DNA of 64,000 nucleotides from VAXT01 sp963850415 (lineage in GTDB: Bacteria > Actinomycetota > Thermoleophilia > Gaiellales > Gaiellaceae): the NCBI GenBank assembly GCA_963850415.1, contig CAWKLE010000001.1:172373-236372 (forward strand), given 5' to 3'. Each line of letters begins with the position of its first letter. The stretch's first letter is position 1. Positions 1 to 11,211 of the stretch are shown here, piece after piece. The notes beneath the pieces are model-generated. The model was not told where the DNA came from. It made no database searches and was given only the letters and a program-made list of their open reading frames with translations. A program made the position numbers and the translations under genes.

Positions 1-1359
1 GCCGCGGTACTGAGGAAGGTCCGGGAAGAACGGCGGCACGCCGCCGAAGGGCAGAAACGGAGAACCCTGGACATTGCACCATCCGAGCGAGACTGCCAGG
101 TCGAAGTCGCTTCCGGCCCTCCCCATTGCGTCATAGATCTCCCCGCCCGGAAAGCCCTTCATGGTGATGTTCGCGTAGTCGAACCCGATGGAGAGCAAGG
201 CCCGCCGGACGATCTCGGCCTGAGCCTGGTTCAGAGAGCCCGAGGAGCGGAAGTAGACCGTGATCCTCCCATCCCTGAGGTGGCCCGCCGCGAGCGCGAA
301 TGCCTTGTCGATGTTCGCCGTCGGCGCATAGGGCTGGAGCCCGGGCTTGGTGATCGAGCCCGGAGATCCCGGAGGAAGGAGGTGCGTCCACGGAGAGCGG
401 CTGAACGATGACCCGGAGTACGCGGTGCGGTCGAGCGCCCAGTTCACCGCCTTGCGCAAGGGAGCGTTTCCCTGGAAGAGACCTCGACTGTTGTTGAACG
501 CGATCAGCCCGATGCACGCGCTCGTCGGCTTCACCCAGAACTGGCTCCGGTTCACGCCGTACTGATTTGCGACGTTCTGGACTTCGGCGTCCGGAATCGG
601 TCCCTCGTCGAGCTGGTTTGCTTTCACCTGTTCGAACGCGGTCTGCTCGTCCAGGTTCCAGTTGAGGTCGACACCCGTGAGGTTTCGCGGGGCCGTTCGG
701 CCCGGCCCCGGCTTCCAGTACGGGTTGCGACGTAGCGACGTCGACCTGTTCACATCGTTGACCGTGAACGCGTACGGCCCCGCGGTCGGAAGGTCGCTCA
801 TGCTCTTCACGTCCGAGACCTCGCGGTCGAGCGGCAGCTTTGTCGACGTCGCCTGGAAGAACGGCATCGCCAGAACCGAAAGGAGATCGCCGTCGGTCGA
901 GCGCAGGTCGATGACGAGCTTCACTCCGTGCGCTTGGACGCTTTTGACGTTCGTGACGAATTGCGCCGCAGGCGACGCGAGCGCCGGATTGCGCACGCGC
1001 TCGAACGCGTACCTGAAGCTCGCGGCCGTGACCGGCGTGCCGTCGCTGAACCGGAAGCCCTTGCGGAGGAAGAACGTGTACCGCTTCCCGCGGTTCGAAA
1101 CGGTGAAGCGCGAGGCGACCTCAGGCACGAGCCTGCCTCCCGGCCGGTAGTTGTAGAGCTTCGCCGCGGTCGCGTACTCGAGCCACCAGCCGGTGGTGAT
1201 GTACGAGAGCTGCGGGTCGATCTGCACCGATGCCCCGGTCGTACCGACCCTGAAGATCCCGCCCTTCCGCTCAGGCGCCGCACCGGCGAGCTGGGCGGCA
1301 ACCATCAGCGCTGCCCCGGTCGCCAGCAGTCCGAGTGAGAGCCACACTCGTCGCGGCAT
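1..1359 (-). CDS. ABC transporter substrate-binding protein, family 5 (partial, 3' end beyond window)
   Basis: Extracytoplasmic solute-binding component of an oligopeptide/nickel-type ABC importer. Reading the minus strand from ATG 1359 gives 453 uninterrupted codons running off the left edge. The N-terminus has a basic start, a hydrophobic stretch and an Ala-Gly-Ala cleavage-like site, with no clear lipobox cysteine. The body carries SBP_bac_5 hallmarks: an early GGIFRVG strand, SDGTPVTAASFRYAFERV near residue 108, an LRRNPYWKPG segment, and later LRKAVNWALDR. The C-terminal lobe is incomplete, so length cannot be compared with the usual 500-600 residues. No permease or ATPase genes are visible, so the substrate cannot be named. 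Confidence 0.85.
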   Translation of the reverse strand, partial: MPRRVWLSLGLLATGAALMVAAQLAGAAPERKGGIFRVGTTGASVQIDPQLSYITTGWWLEYATAAKLYNYRPGGRLVPEVASRFTVSNRGKRYTFFLRKGFRFSDGTPVTAASFRYAFERVRNPALASPAAQFVTNVKSVQAHGVKLVIDLRSTDGDLLSVLAMPFFQATSTKLPLDREVSDVKSMSDLPTAGPYAFTVNDVNRSTSLRRNPYWKPGPGRTAPRNLTGVDLNWNLDEQTAFEQVKANQLDEGPIPDAEVQNVANQYGVNRSQFWVKPTSACIGLIAFNNSRGLFQGNAPLRKAVNWALDRTAYSGSSFSRSPWTHLLPPGSPGSITKPGLQPYAPTANIDKAFALAAGHLRDGRITVYFRSSGSLNQAQAEIVRRALLSIGFDYANITMKGFPGGEIYDAMGRAGSDFDLAVSLGWCNVQGSPFLPFGGVPPFFPDLPQYRG

Positions 1360-1393
1360 GTCGTCCACTTAGACGACGAATGTCAACGGGGAG

Positions 1394-1759
1394 TTAGAGG
1401 TCGTCTTCGCCGGCGAGCGGCTCGCCCAGGCGTTCCGCGAGAGCCTCGGCGGTCAGCTTCGGGCCGCCGCCCTCCCCGCGCAGCTCCTCGACCGTGACGT
1501 CGCTGGACGTGTAGATCTCGGCCCGCGGGATCAGCCTCGTCGGGCGGTTCTTGTCCCAGACCCAGACGTCCTCCATCTTCAGGTGGTAGAACGGATAGCT
1601 GGGCTGCGGCGAGTAGGTCAGGTCGAGCTTGTTGCAGAGGTAGGTCGCGTCCTGGGTCAGCACGCAGAACCGGAACAGCTCGAAGACGTCGGAATATTCG
1701 CGCTTCAGCCGGAGCTCGAGCTCCGCTTCGAACTCGTCGAGCTCGTCGATGTGCGACAT
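1394..1759 (-). CDS. DUF2469 family protein
   Basis: A 121-residue protein matching the actinobacterial DUF2469 family: acidic N-terminus, a REYSDVFELFRFCV helix, a YLCNKLDLTY strand, a DVWVWDKNRPTRLIPRAEIYTS core and a closing TVEELR segment. The W-x-W-D...RP signature is the strongest match. Function of the family is unknown; in other actinobacteria it usually sits near rnhB, whereas here it lies 4 bases after the folK stop. A TAGAAT hexamer overlapping the folK stop lies 6 bases upstream of the ATG, so it may also have its own, nearly leaderless, promoter. Confidence 0.85.
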   Translation of the reverse strand: MSHIDELDEFEAELELRLKREYSDVFELFRFCVLTQDATYLCNKLDLTYSPQPSYPFYHLKMEDVWVWDKNRPTRLIPRAEIYTSSDVTVEELRGEGGGPKLTAEALAERLGEPLAGEDDL

Positions 1760-1763
1760 GCGG

Positions 1764-2231
1764 TCATTCTAGCTCCGAGAGCAAAGACGAAATGGGGCCC
1801 TTCCCCGGTATTTCGAGGCTGGGAGCCAGATCGGAGAGCGGCTCGAGGGCGAAACGGCGCTCGTGGAGCCGCGGATGCGGGACGGTCAGGCCCGGTTCGT
1901 CGACGCGCTCGTCCCCGTAGAGGAGAAGGTCGAGGTCGATCGCCCGCGGCCCCCAGCGCTCCTCGCGCACGCGCCCGAGGCGCTGCTCGACCGCGAGCAG
2001 GCGCTCGAGCAGCTCCCGCGGCCCGAGATCGGTCTCGATCCGCACCGCTCCGTTCAGGAACGGCCCCTGCTCGACCGGCCCCACGGGCTCCGTCTCCCGG
2101 ATCTCCGAGACGCCCGTGACGTTGATTCCCTCCTCCGCCGAGAGCAGCTCGACGGCGCGCCGGAGGTTGTCCTCACGGTCACCCAGATTGGAGCCGATAC
2201 CGACGAAAGCAGTTTTGGAGACTGGTGCTAT
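1764..2231 (-). CDS. folK: 2-amino-4-hydroxy-6-hydroxymethyldihydropteridine pyrophosphokinase (HPPK)
   Basis: Transfers pyrophosphate from ATP to 6-hydroxymethyl-dihydropterin in folate synthesis. Diagnostic motifs are FVGIGSNLGDRE at the N-terminus, GPFLNGAVRIETDL, and the GPRAIDLDLLLYGD metal/ATP motif followed by VPHPRLHERRFALEPL. Length is about 155 residues, normal for the family. No ATG, GTG or TTG exists in frame close to the FVGIGSN strand. The best candidate is an ATA codon at 2231, five bases after an AAGGCGG Shine-Dalgarno-like sequence; the nearest in-frame ATG (2504) would add some 90 residues of low-quality sequence. The 5' end overlaps the start of the divergent subtilase gene. 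Start uncertain, identity firm. Confidence 0.88.
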   Translation of the reverse strand: MAPVSKTAFVGIGSNLGDREDNLRRAVELLSAEEGINVTGVSEIRETEPVGPVEQGPFLNGAVRIETDLGPRELLERLLAVEQRLGRVREERWGPRAIDLDLLLYGDERVDEPGLTVPHPRLHERRFALEPLSDLAPSLEIPGKGPISSLLSELE

Positions 2232-3864
2232 GTTCGCCGCCTTGAAGCGTCTCGGGGTCCTGATCGTATTCGCAGCTCTCGCGTTCGCCGTGCCGTCGAC
2301 GGCGCTCGCAGGGAGCGCCCTTGCGCGCGAGCTCGCTCCGTATCGCGCAGGGCTCGTGCTCGCGAAGCCGGGCGCCGGGCCTGCGCTCCGGGAGGCGGGC
2401 GGCGTGAAGATCGCGTCGGCGCTTCCGATCTGGCGCGTGCCGACCCGCTCTGCGCTGCAGGCGCTTCCCGGGCTGCTGAGCTCCGGCCTCGTCTCCGAGG
2501 TCACGCCCGATCAGCCGCTCTCGACGCTGCAAGCCCCGCCGGCCGAGGGAACCGATTGGTGGATCCCGTTCGTCCACGCGGACAGCGCGGTGCCGCCCGG
2601 TCCGGGCAAGCCGCTGACGATTATCGACACCGGCGTCGACCTCACGCACGAGGAGTTCGCGGGCCGCCCTTTCACGACCGCGCTCAACCGGCAGAGCACG
2701 ACCGGCCAGAACGAGGAGCACGGCACGGCGGTCGCGTCGGTCGCAGCGGCGCCGAGGAACAGCCTGGGCGTCGTGGGCGTCTATCCGCAGGCGAACCTCT
2801 ACCTCTGGGACGCGAGCCCGGCCGGGATTGGAATCACCGCGGGCGACGTCATCCGCGGCCTCGACGCGGCGATCCACCTCGGGCCGGGCGTCGTCAACCT
2901 CAGCCTCGGCTCCGAGATCCGCAACCCGCTCATCGACCGGATGGTCGCCGTGACGCAGGGCGCCGGCGTCCTCATCGTGGCCGCCGCGGGGAACAGCCGC
3001 CAGAACGGCAACCCGGCCGAGTATCCGGCCAGCCTCCCCCATGTCCTGACCGTCGGCTCCCTCGACTCGAACGCCATGCCGTCGTTCTTCACGACCGGCT
3101 CTCCGCACGTCGACCTGTCGGCGCCGGGCGAGCGCATCTGGGTCGCGGTTCCGACGACGCTCCACCCGCCCGACAACTACGACCAGTTCGACGGGACGAG
3201 CTTCGCCTCGCCGATGGTCGCGGCCGCCGCCGCCTGGGTCTGGACCGTGGAGCCGGGGCTCGACGCCTCACAGGTGTTCGACATCATGCGCGTCTCGGCA
3301 CAGGACACCTGGACGCCGGGCTTCGACCCATACTCCGGCTTCGGGCGGCTCGACATCCTTGCAGCGCTCGGCACAGGCCCGCCGATGCCCCGAGACCCGC
3401 AGGAGCCGAACGAGGACGTCTCGTACATCAAGCCGGGCGGCATTCTGCACCGGGCAGCCGCGCCCCTGACCTTCGCGGGCCAGAAGAACGGGAAAATCTT
3501 CGCACGCCTCGACCGGGGCGACGATCCGCGCGACGTGTACCGCTTTTGGGTGCCGCGCGGGAAAGAAGCCTCGGTCGCACTGCAGCCGTTCGACGGCGAC
3601 GCCGACCTGGCGCTCTGGGGGCCGAAGACCGTGAGCGTGCTCGAGACCGGACGCGCCCGGAAGCGGGACTCGCGCGGGGTCTCGGAGCGGTCCGGGACGA
3701 AGCGCGACCGCCTCCGCGTGCGGAACACGAACGGCAGGAGCGCCTACTTCTACGCCGAGGCGACGTACGCAGCGGGAAACGCCAACTCGTCGCGGCACCC
3801 GGCCGGGAACAGGTACGTGCTCTCGGTCTCGATCGTCAACGCGAAGCAGCCCGCTCGACGCTGA
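2230..3864 (+). CDS. Secreted S8 family serine peptidase (subtilase)
   Basis: A 544-residue secreted subtilisin-like protease. Residues 1-28 form a signal peptide ending near ALAG. After a short pro-region, the catalytic triad is visible: Asp133 in TIIDTGVD, His164 in NEEHGTAVAS, Ser324 in DGTSFASPMV, with oxyanion Asn255 in AAAGNS. The roughly 170 residues after the catalytic domain resemble a beta-sandwich pre-peptidase C-terminal domain (DPQEPNEDVSYI...DRGDDPRDVYRFWV). ATG 2230 is chosen because it starts the signal peptide directly. The gene sits antisense between folK (5' overlap) and folB (29-base 3' overlap), an unusual place for a protease. Confidence 0.9.
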   Translation: MFAALKRLGVLIVFAALAFAVPSTALAGSALARELAPYRAGLVLAKPGAGPALREAGGVKIASALPIWRVPTRSALQALPGLLSSGLVSEVTPDQPLSTLQAPPAEGTDWWIPFVHADSAVPPGPGKPLTIIDTGVDLTHEEFAGRPFTTALNRQSTTGQNEEHGTAVASVAAAPRNSLGVVGVYPQANLYLWDASPAGIGITAGDVIRGLDAAIHLGPGVVNLSLGSEIRNPLIDRMVAVTQGAGVLIVAAAGNSRQNGNPAEYPASLPHVLTVGSLDSNAMPSFFTTGSPHVDLSAPGERIWVAVPTTLHPPDNYDQFDGTSFASPMVAAAAAWVWTVEPGLDASQVFDIMRVSAQDTWTPGFDPYSGFGRLDILAALGTGPPMPRDPQEPNEDVSYIKPGGILHRAAAPLTFAGQKNGKIFARLDRGDDPRDVYRFWVPRGKEASVALQPFDGDADLALWGPKTVSVLETGRARKRDSRGVSERSGTKRDRLRVRNTNGRSAYFYAEATYAAGNANSSRHPAGNRYVLSVSIVNAKQPARR

Positions 3865-4186
3865 CGATCGCGCGGCGGACGCCCACTCCTGCCGGATTTG
3901 TCTTCGTGACGCGAACGCGCACCGAGCGCACAGGGAACCGCTCGACGAGCGCATCGGCGACGGCCTGGCCGAGCGCCTCGATCAGGTTGAAGTCCCTGCT
4001 GTCCGAAATCTCGCGCACGCAGTCGGCGACCTCTCGGTAGTCGACGGCGCCCTCGATCCGATCCGAGGCCCCCGCGCCGCCGACGTCCAAGCGGATGTCG
4101 TAGAGGAACTCCTGGCCGTCGCGCCGCTCCTCCTCGAGCACGCCGTGCCGGCCGAAGATCGCGAGCCCCTCGAGCTCGAGGATCAT
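3836..4186 (-). CDS. folB: Dihydroneopterin aldolase
   Basis: Cleaves 7,8-dihydroneopterin to 6-hydroxymethyl-dihydropterin and glycolaldehyde, the step before FolK. The 116 residues show the tunnelling-fold pattern: LEGLAIFGRHGVLEEER at the N-terminus (His and Glu of the active site), VDYREVADCVREI, and NLIEALGQAVADAL. Its ATG overlaps the folP stop in an ATGA arrangement, implying translational coupling. The 3' end overlaps the convergent subtilase gene by 29 bases. Confidence 0.9.
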   Translation of the reverse strand: MILELEGLAIFGRHGVLEEERRDGQEFLYDIRLDVGGAGASDRIEGAVDYREVADCVREISDSRDFNLIEALGQAVADALVERFPVRSVRVRVTKTNPAGVGVRRAIVSVERAASR

Positions 4187-5002
4187 CGGGGGACCGCCGC
4201 GGCCACGGTCAGCGCCTCGACGTGCTCACGGACGTCGTGCACCCGGAAGATCGCGGCGCCGCGCTCGTAGGCCTCGACGGCGGCCGCGAGGCTCGCGGAC
4301 AGCGGGCCCGTTGTCGCGTGCGGGTCGCCGAGGATCCGCCCGAGGGACCGCTTCCGCGATAGCCCGACCAGCACCGGCCGGCCGAGCGCCGACGATCTCG
4401 CCGAGCCGGCCAAGGAGCTCGAAGTTCTGTTCCACGGTCTTGCCGAAGCCGAAGCCCGGATCGAGGCAGATCCGCTCCTCGGGGATGCCCGCGTCGACCG
4501 CGAACCCGAGGCGCTCTTCGAGGAACGATGCGACGTCGGCAGCCACGTCCTCGTAGGTCGGGCTGTCCTGCATCGTCCTCGGCTCGCCTTGCATGTGCAT
4601 CAGGCACAGGTACGCGCCGGACGAGGCGACGACCTCGGCGAGCTCGGGATCGCCGCGCAGAGCCGTGACGTCGTTCACGAGCTCGGCGCCGAGCTCGATT
4701 GCGTGCCGCGCCACCTCGGCCTTCGCCGTGTCGATCGACACGGGGATGGTGCCGCCGAGCTCCTCGAGCACCGGAACGACGCGGCGCAGCTCCTCGTCCG
4801 CCGCGACCGCGTCGGAGCCCGGGCGCGTCGACTCGCCGCCGATGTCGACAATCGCGGCGCCCTCCTCGACCATGCGGCGCGCGGAAGCGATCGCATCGCC
4901 GGGCCGGAAGTTGACGCCCCCGTCCGAGAACGAGTCCGGCGTGACGTTGACGACGCCCATGACGGAGGGGCGTGGAAAGCGTTCCTCCAACGGTCGGCTC
5001 AC
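4183..5002 (-). CDS. folP: Dihydropteroate synthase (apparent +1 frameshift)
   Basis: Joins dihydropterin pyrophosphate to p-aminobenzoate. The first frame carries VMGVVNVTPDSFSDGG, DIGGESTRPGS, SIDTAKAEVARHA, LVNDVTALR and DPGFGFGKTVEQNFELL. The second frame resumes with LGRPVLVGLSRKRSLGRILGD and ends RVHDVREHVEAL. The switch lies near 4387-4394 and is explained by one extra base in a GC-rich stretch. Total length (820 bases, one over a multiple of three) gives about 272 residues once corrected, normal for FolP. GTG 5002 gives the usual short lead before the first strand. An intact stop coupled to folB argues for a consensus error rather than decay. Confidence 0.85.
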
Positions 5003-5069
5003 GCCGCCAGCGTAATCGGCCAGGGCCCGGGCGGAGGGGATGCCGCCCGGGCCCTGCGGAGGGCGCCGC

Positions 5070-7194
5070 TTAGTGACCCACGCTGACCGTGAGAGGCTTC
5101 GTGCCGGCTCCACGGTGATCGGCATCACCGAGGACCTGGGCCACGAAGACCGCTTTCGAGCGGATCGGCCAGCGGGTGACGAACGTCCCGTTCGACGCCG
5201 CGGTCGCCAGCTTGTGGATCCAACGGCCCCCCTGGAAGGTCGAGACCACGATCTCCTCGCCGCCATCGGCCGGTGAGAGCCGTCCGGAGACGAGGACGCG
5301 GCCCGGCCGCTTCAGTGCTCGCGGGCGGGCAGCTGATCGACAGCGTCGAGGCCGAGCCGATGTCGCCGCCGACGGTCGTCGCGTAAAGCGAGCTGCCGTC
5401 CGCGAGCGCGTAGTCGACCCGCCCGCCGGAGGCAAGCGTGGTGATCTGGTCCCGGCTCACGAGCTGTGGATGCCAGCTTCGGCCGCCGTCACTCGTCTTC
5501 ATCACGAGCCCGCCCCCTGTGGTCCCGAACGATCCCACGGCGACGTAGCCGTCGAGGAGGTTCGAGAACGCCACGCCGAAGCCGAGCTGGCCGACGGGGA
5601 GCTGGTTCCAGAGTGAGCCGCCGTTCGTCGTCTTCCAGAGCACGCCCCGGGTGTCGAGGAGGTAGCCGATGTTGCGGCCGACGAAGTCGAGGTCGGCCAC
5701 TGCGCGCCGCTTCGGCGTCTTGACCGCTTTCCAGTGCACGCCTTGATCCGTGGACTTGAAGATGACCCGCGGGCCGTACGCGAACACGGCGCCCGGAGCG
5801 ATGTCGGCCGCGTTCAGGCGCGCCCGGGCGATCTTGCCCGAAGCGCGGTCGAAGGTCTCGCCGCCGTCTCTCGACAGCGCGGCGCCATCGCCGACCAGGA
5901 GCAGCCGGTTCTGGTCGAGCGCAGAGAGGCCGGACGCGTTCATCGTGCCGGGGTTCAGCAGGCTGTAGCTCGTCCCGCCGTTGTCGGAGCGCTGGAGCGT
6001 TCCGTCGGCGGCCAGGACGTACAGCCGCGAGGGGCCCCAGCCGGCCAGGCCCATGATGTCCGAGTCGGTGGGAGGGCTGACGTTCGCCCAGGTCTGGCCG
6101 CCGTCCTTCGTCCGGATCAGCGCGCCCTGGGCGCCTCCCGAGTACGCGACGTCGGCGGCCGTGGCGGTGAGGATCCCGAAGGAGCCCGCGGTTCTCGAGC
6201 CGACGGAGCTCCACGTCGCGCCTGCGTCGTTCGAGACTTCGGCGCTGCCGACGCCTCCTGCGGCGATGACGCGGGTCGAGCCCGCGAAGGCGACCGCGAA
6301 CGTCGGGTCCGTCGACGGTGTGACGGCCGTTGCGGTGACTCCGCCGTCGACGGTGCGGTACAGCGGTCCGAACACCGCCGGGTTGTCCTGGGTCGTGATC
6401 AGACAGTGGAGCTCGTCACCGCAGGAGATGCCGGTCAGCTCACGCTGCGGCACACCGCCCAGGAACGACGTGTGCCATGTGTTGCCGGCGTCGATGCTCT
6501 TCGCGACGGTGTTGAACTGCCCGACGGCATAGAGCGTGAGCGGGCCTGCGGCGACGAGTCGCACCAGGGTGTTGGAGGAGGTCGCGACCGGCGTCCACGA
6601 GACGCCGCCGTCGTCCGTCCGCTGGATGCTCCCCGCCCCGGCGGTGAAGCACGTCAAACGCCCGGTGCAGAGGAGATCGTTGGCGTTGCCGGGCAGGGTC
6701 GTGCGCCGGGAGAAGCTTCGTCCTCCGTCCGCCGTCGCGAGAAAGCGTCCACCCGACAGGAGCACGTAACCGGTGCTCTCGGTCGGGAACGAGAACGCGA
6801 CCAGGGGCGTCGAGCAGCCCTGGTCGCGGGCGGTGAACGGCAGGCGCGAGAACGTCTGGCCGCCGTCGTCCGAGCGCCTGAGCGCGCAGCCGCCGCCGAC
6901 GACGACGTGGTCGGGAGATCCGCCGGCCAGCTCGACGCGGGGAAGGTCGAGCGTGAGGCCGGTGACGATCCCCCTCCAGGTCGCACCGCTGTCGGCGCTC
7001 TTCAGGAGTGTTCCGAAATCGCCTGACGCGTAGCACGTCGACCCGGAGCAGGCGAGCTCGCGCAGCGCGTTCGGGCCGAGGAGAGGGTTACCGGAGTACC
7101 AGCCCGACTGCGGGTTGTTGACTCCGGCCGAGGCAGTGGAGAGAACCGCGAGCGCCGCGAGCGCGACACACGCGAAGCGGGTGAGAGAGCCCAT
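5070..7194 (-). CDS. Secreted BNR/Ycf48-type beta-propeller protein (apparent frameshift near C-terminus)
   Basis: About 707 residues with an N-terminal signal peptide (hydrophobic core, ending STASAG) followed by many repeats of the form S-x-D-x-G-x-T-W (for example SADSGATWRG, SIDAGNTWHT, TKDGGQTWAN, TTNGGSLWNQ, TSDGGRSWHP). These Asp-box repeats indicate a sialidase-fold or Ycf48-like propeller; no catalytic residues of a sialidase are recognisable. Near 5320-5330 the frame shifts by one extra base. The downstream frame continues sensibly to a TAA at 5070 through a beta-sandwich-like domain (VLVSGRLSPADGGEEIVVST). A GAAAGG ribosome-binding site precedes the ATG. Ligand unknown. Confidence 0.8.
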
Positions 7195-7298
7195 CGTCTG
7201 CCTTTCGTTCGGGGGGAGGGGACGACGACGATGGTGTATCGCTGGCTAATTCAAGACAAGGCTTTTCCGTGAAAATTGACGGGATTCATACGCGTTCC

Positions 7299-8243
7299 TC
7301 ATTTCGCGTGCATTTCTTGATCGGCTTGTAAAGATCGGGCCCGAAATCGGCTTGGAATGAGCGGTTTCGAGGCCGGCTGCTGCACGAGCCAGAGCCCGGC
7401 GAGGATCGCGACGCCGCCGACGATCGTGCCGGCGCCGATGCTCTCGCCCAGGATCAGCACCGAGCCCAGGACGCCGAAGATCGGGACCAGCAGCGCGAAG
7501 GCGGTCGCCCGCGAGGCGCCGATCCGGCTCACGCCTTCGTAGAAGAGGACGAAGGCGAGGACGGTCCCGAAGACGGCGAGGTACAGGATCGAGGCCCAGG
7601 CCGCGCCGTCTCCGTCTGCGAGCTTCGACCAGCCGGACTCGGCGATGCTGAACGGGATGAGCATCAGAGCGCCCGTCGCCGTCGCGTAGAGCGTGGCGGT
7701 GACGGCGCCGAAACGCGCGGTCGCACTCTTCCCGAGCACGGAGTAGATGCCCCAGCAGGCAGCGCCCGCGACGAACAGGAGGGCGCCCAGTGCGCGGTCG
7801 CGGTCGAGGCCGCCGCTCGGCTGGATCACAGCCGTGACGCCTGCGAACGCCAGCAGGAGGCCTGCCACCCCGCGTCCGCCGATCCGCTCGCCGAGAACCG
7901 GCCACGCGATGAGCATCGAAAAGAACGGCGCCAGCCCCGGGACGATGATCGCGCCGTCCGAGGCCGGCGCGAGCTCGAGGCCGTACAGGAATAGCGCGTT
8001 GTACCCCGCGACCGCAGTCGCGCCGAGCGCGAGCACGAGCGGCAGGTCGCGGCGGGTCAGCCGAACGAAGCCGCCCCGCCGGGCTGCCCAGACGGCGAGC
8101 AGGAGTGTCGCCAGCGTGAACCGCGTCGCTGCAACGGTGAACGGAGTGACAGCCTCGACCGCGAGCTTGCCGGCGGGCCACGTGCCGCCGAAGCAGACGG
8201 CCATCGCGAACAGCAGCAAGTACGCCGTCCGTCGCTCGCTCAT
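7299..8243 (-). CDS. EamA/DMT superfamily transporter
   Basis: A 314-residue membrane protein with about ten hydrophobic segments arranged as two EamA repeats; each starts with an AVCFGGTWPAGKLA or ACWGIYSVLGKSA type helix and ends with GERIGGRGVAGLLLAFAGV or GESIGAGTIVGGVAILAG. Family members export amino acids, metabolites or drugs; substrate cannot be inferred. ATG 8243 (MSERRTAYLLLF) is preferred because the longer reading frame would begin inside the REP repeat at 8284-8356. Transcription would start in the interval shared with that repeat. Confidence 0.88.
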   Translation of the reverse strand: MSERRTAYLLLFAMAVCFGGTWPAGKLAVEAVTPFTVAATRFTLATLLLAVWAARRGGFVRLTRRDLPLVLALGATAVAGYNALFLYGLELAPASDGAIIVPGLAPFFSMLIAWPVLGERIGGRGVAGLLLAFAGVTAVIQPSGGLDRDRALGALLFVAGAACWGIYSVLGKSATARFGAVTATLYATATGALMLIPFSIAESGWSKLADGDGAAWASILYLAVFGTVLAFVLFYEGVSRIGASRATAFALLVPIFGVLGSVLILGESIGAGTIVGGVAILAGLWLVQQPASKPLIPSRFRARSLQADQEMHAK

Positions 8244-8283
8244 GTTCGAACCAACGAGCCCACGCGACCGCGTATGCCCTAAC

Positions 8284-8356
8284 CAGCCGTGTCCCGGGAC
8301 CAGGTCCCTGGACATGGCCAACACCAACATGCCCCGGGACCTGGTCCCAGGACATG
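8284..8356. repeat. Left REP pair of the RAYT element
   Basis: Two palindromic units. The first (8284-8318) starts CAGCCGTGTCCCGGGAC and contains GGGACCAGGTCCC. The second (8328-8356) contains CCCCGGGACCTGGTCCC flanked by CATG and its complement. Each can fold as a stem. Both reappear in inverted order and orientation at 9010-9082, on the other side of the transposase gene. Confidence 0.85.
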
Positions 8357-8446
8357 TCCTCTTTGGTCTTCACGAGTTCGTGCCATTCGTGGATCGAGCG
8401 TGTGACCTTCCCGGCTCCGTGAGCGAAGGGTTCGTATCGTCAGGAG

Positions 8447-9084
8447 ATGGGACGTCACCCGAGGCCCCAAGTGGCCGGCGCCCTCTATCACGTGACCACG
8501 AGGGGAAACTCTGGCGCCCCGATCTTCGCCGACGACCTCGATCGCAGCGCTTTCTTGCGCCGCCTTGGCCATTCGGTCTCGCGATTCGAGTGGAAGTGCT
8601 TCGCCTTCTGCCTGATGGGAAATCACTTCCACCTGGCAATCAGGACGCCCGAGGCGAACATCGCGCGAGGAATGCGAGCTCTCAACGGCTGGTACGCGCA
8701 GCGCTTCAACTGGAGGCACGACCGTAGGGGCCACCTCTTCGAAGCGCCGTACCACGCTCAGCTCATCGAGCGTGAGGCGCACCTTCTCGAGGTGACGCGC
8801 TATGTCGTGCGCAACCCGATCCGTGCGAAGGTGTGCCGGCTGCCCGAGGAGTGGCCATGGTCGAGCTATCGCGCAGCAATTGGGCTCGCGCCCGCCCTAC
8901 CCTGGTTTGCGACAGGTGAGCTGCTTGCTGCCTTTGGCGACACGATCGAGCGCGCCCGGCGCAGGTACCGGTCATTCGTCGAGGAGGACATGGAGATGTC
9001 CCGTCAAGCCATGCCCTGGGACCAGGTCCCGGGGCATGGCTCGTTTGGGCATGGCCCGGGACCAGGTCCCGGGACACGGCTGAA

Positions 9085-9088
<4 letters not shown>
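8447..9088 (+). CDS. REP-associated tyrosine transposase (RAYT, Y1_Tnp family)
   Basis: A 213-residue single-domain HUH nuclease of the IS200-like Y1 superfamily. Visible motifs: YHVTTRGN near the N-terminus; the HUH metal-binding motif in CLMGNHFHLAIRTPE; and the catalytic-tyrosine helix LEVTRYVVRNPIRAKVC followed by EEWPWSSYRAAIG. RAYTs cut and mobilise REP palindromes. Here matching REPs lie on both sides. The last roughly 25 residues (DQVPGHG- and GPGPGPG-type sequence) are translated from the right-hand REP pair, so the ancestral C-terminus probably lay further upstream. The gene is intact and its TAG overlaps the ftsH stop on the other strand. Confidence 0.9.
9010..9082. repeat. Right REP pair of the RAYT element
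   Basis: Two palindromic units (9010-9038 and 9050-9082), each centred on GGGACCAGGTCCCGGG. The outer unit ends GTCCCGGGACACGGCTG, the reverse complement of the outer left unit. The inner unit matches the reverse complement of the inner left unit with few differences. They form the 3' end of the transposase reading frame and abut the 3' end of ftsH. Confidence 0.85.
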
Positions 9089-11043
<1,955 letters not shown>

Positions 11044-11161
11044 AGCAGGGCGTCCTGTAGCACAGTAGCAGCGTTAATTATTCGTACCGACGCCCGCGAG
11101 CGGTTTCCTGGAGCGGCGGTTGTAAGGATTCGGTTGGGATCGACCGGTCATCTCCGACGAA

Positions 11162-11211
11162 CGCACGACCGAAGGCCGTGCGCCCTGAATCGGCATCGAC
11201 GAGCGATGCCC
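11162..11211 (-). terminator. Tandem hairpins after hpt
   Basis: Two stems follow the hpt stop on the minus strand: GGCATCG/CGATGCC (11193-11211) and CGCACGGCC/GGTCGTGCG (11162-11182, one G-U pair). Neither is followed by a U-tract, so a factor-assisted or weak terminator before ftsH is the best reading. The remaining interval up to the ftsH start shows nothing else recognisable. Confidence 0.4.

Noticed and set aside
4387..4394. Programmed frameshift in folP (and likewise ligA and rpsG)
   Set aside because: No slippery heptamer or downstream stimulatory structure; the same single-base gain recurs in unrelated genes, which fits consensus error better.
8279..8782. 167-residue minus-strand open frame over the RAYT gene
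   Set aside because: Antisense shadow of the transposase plus REP sequence; no independent motif.
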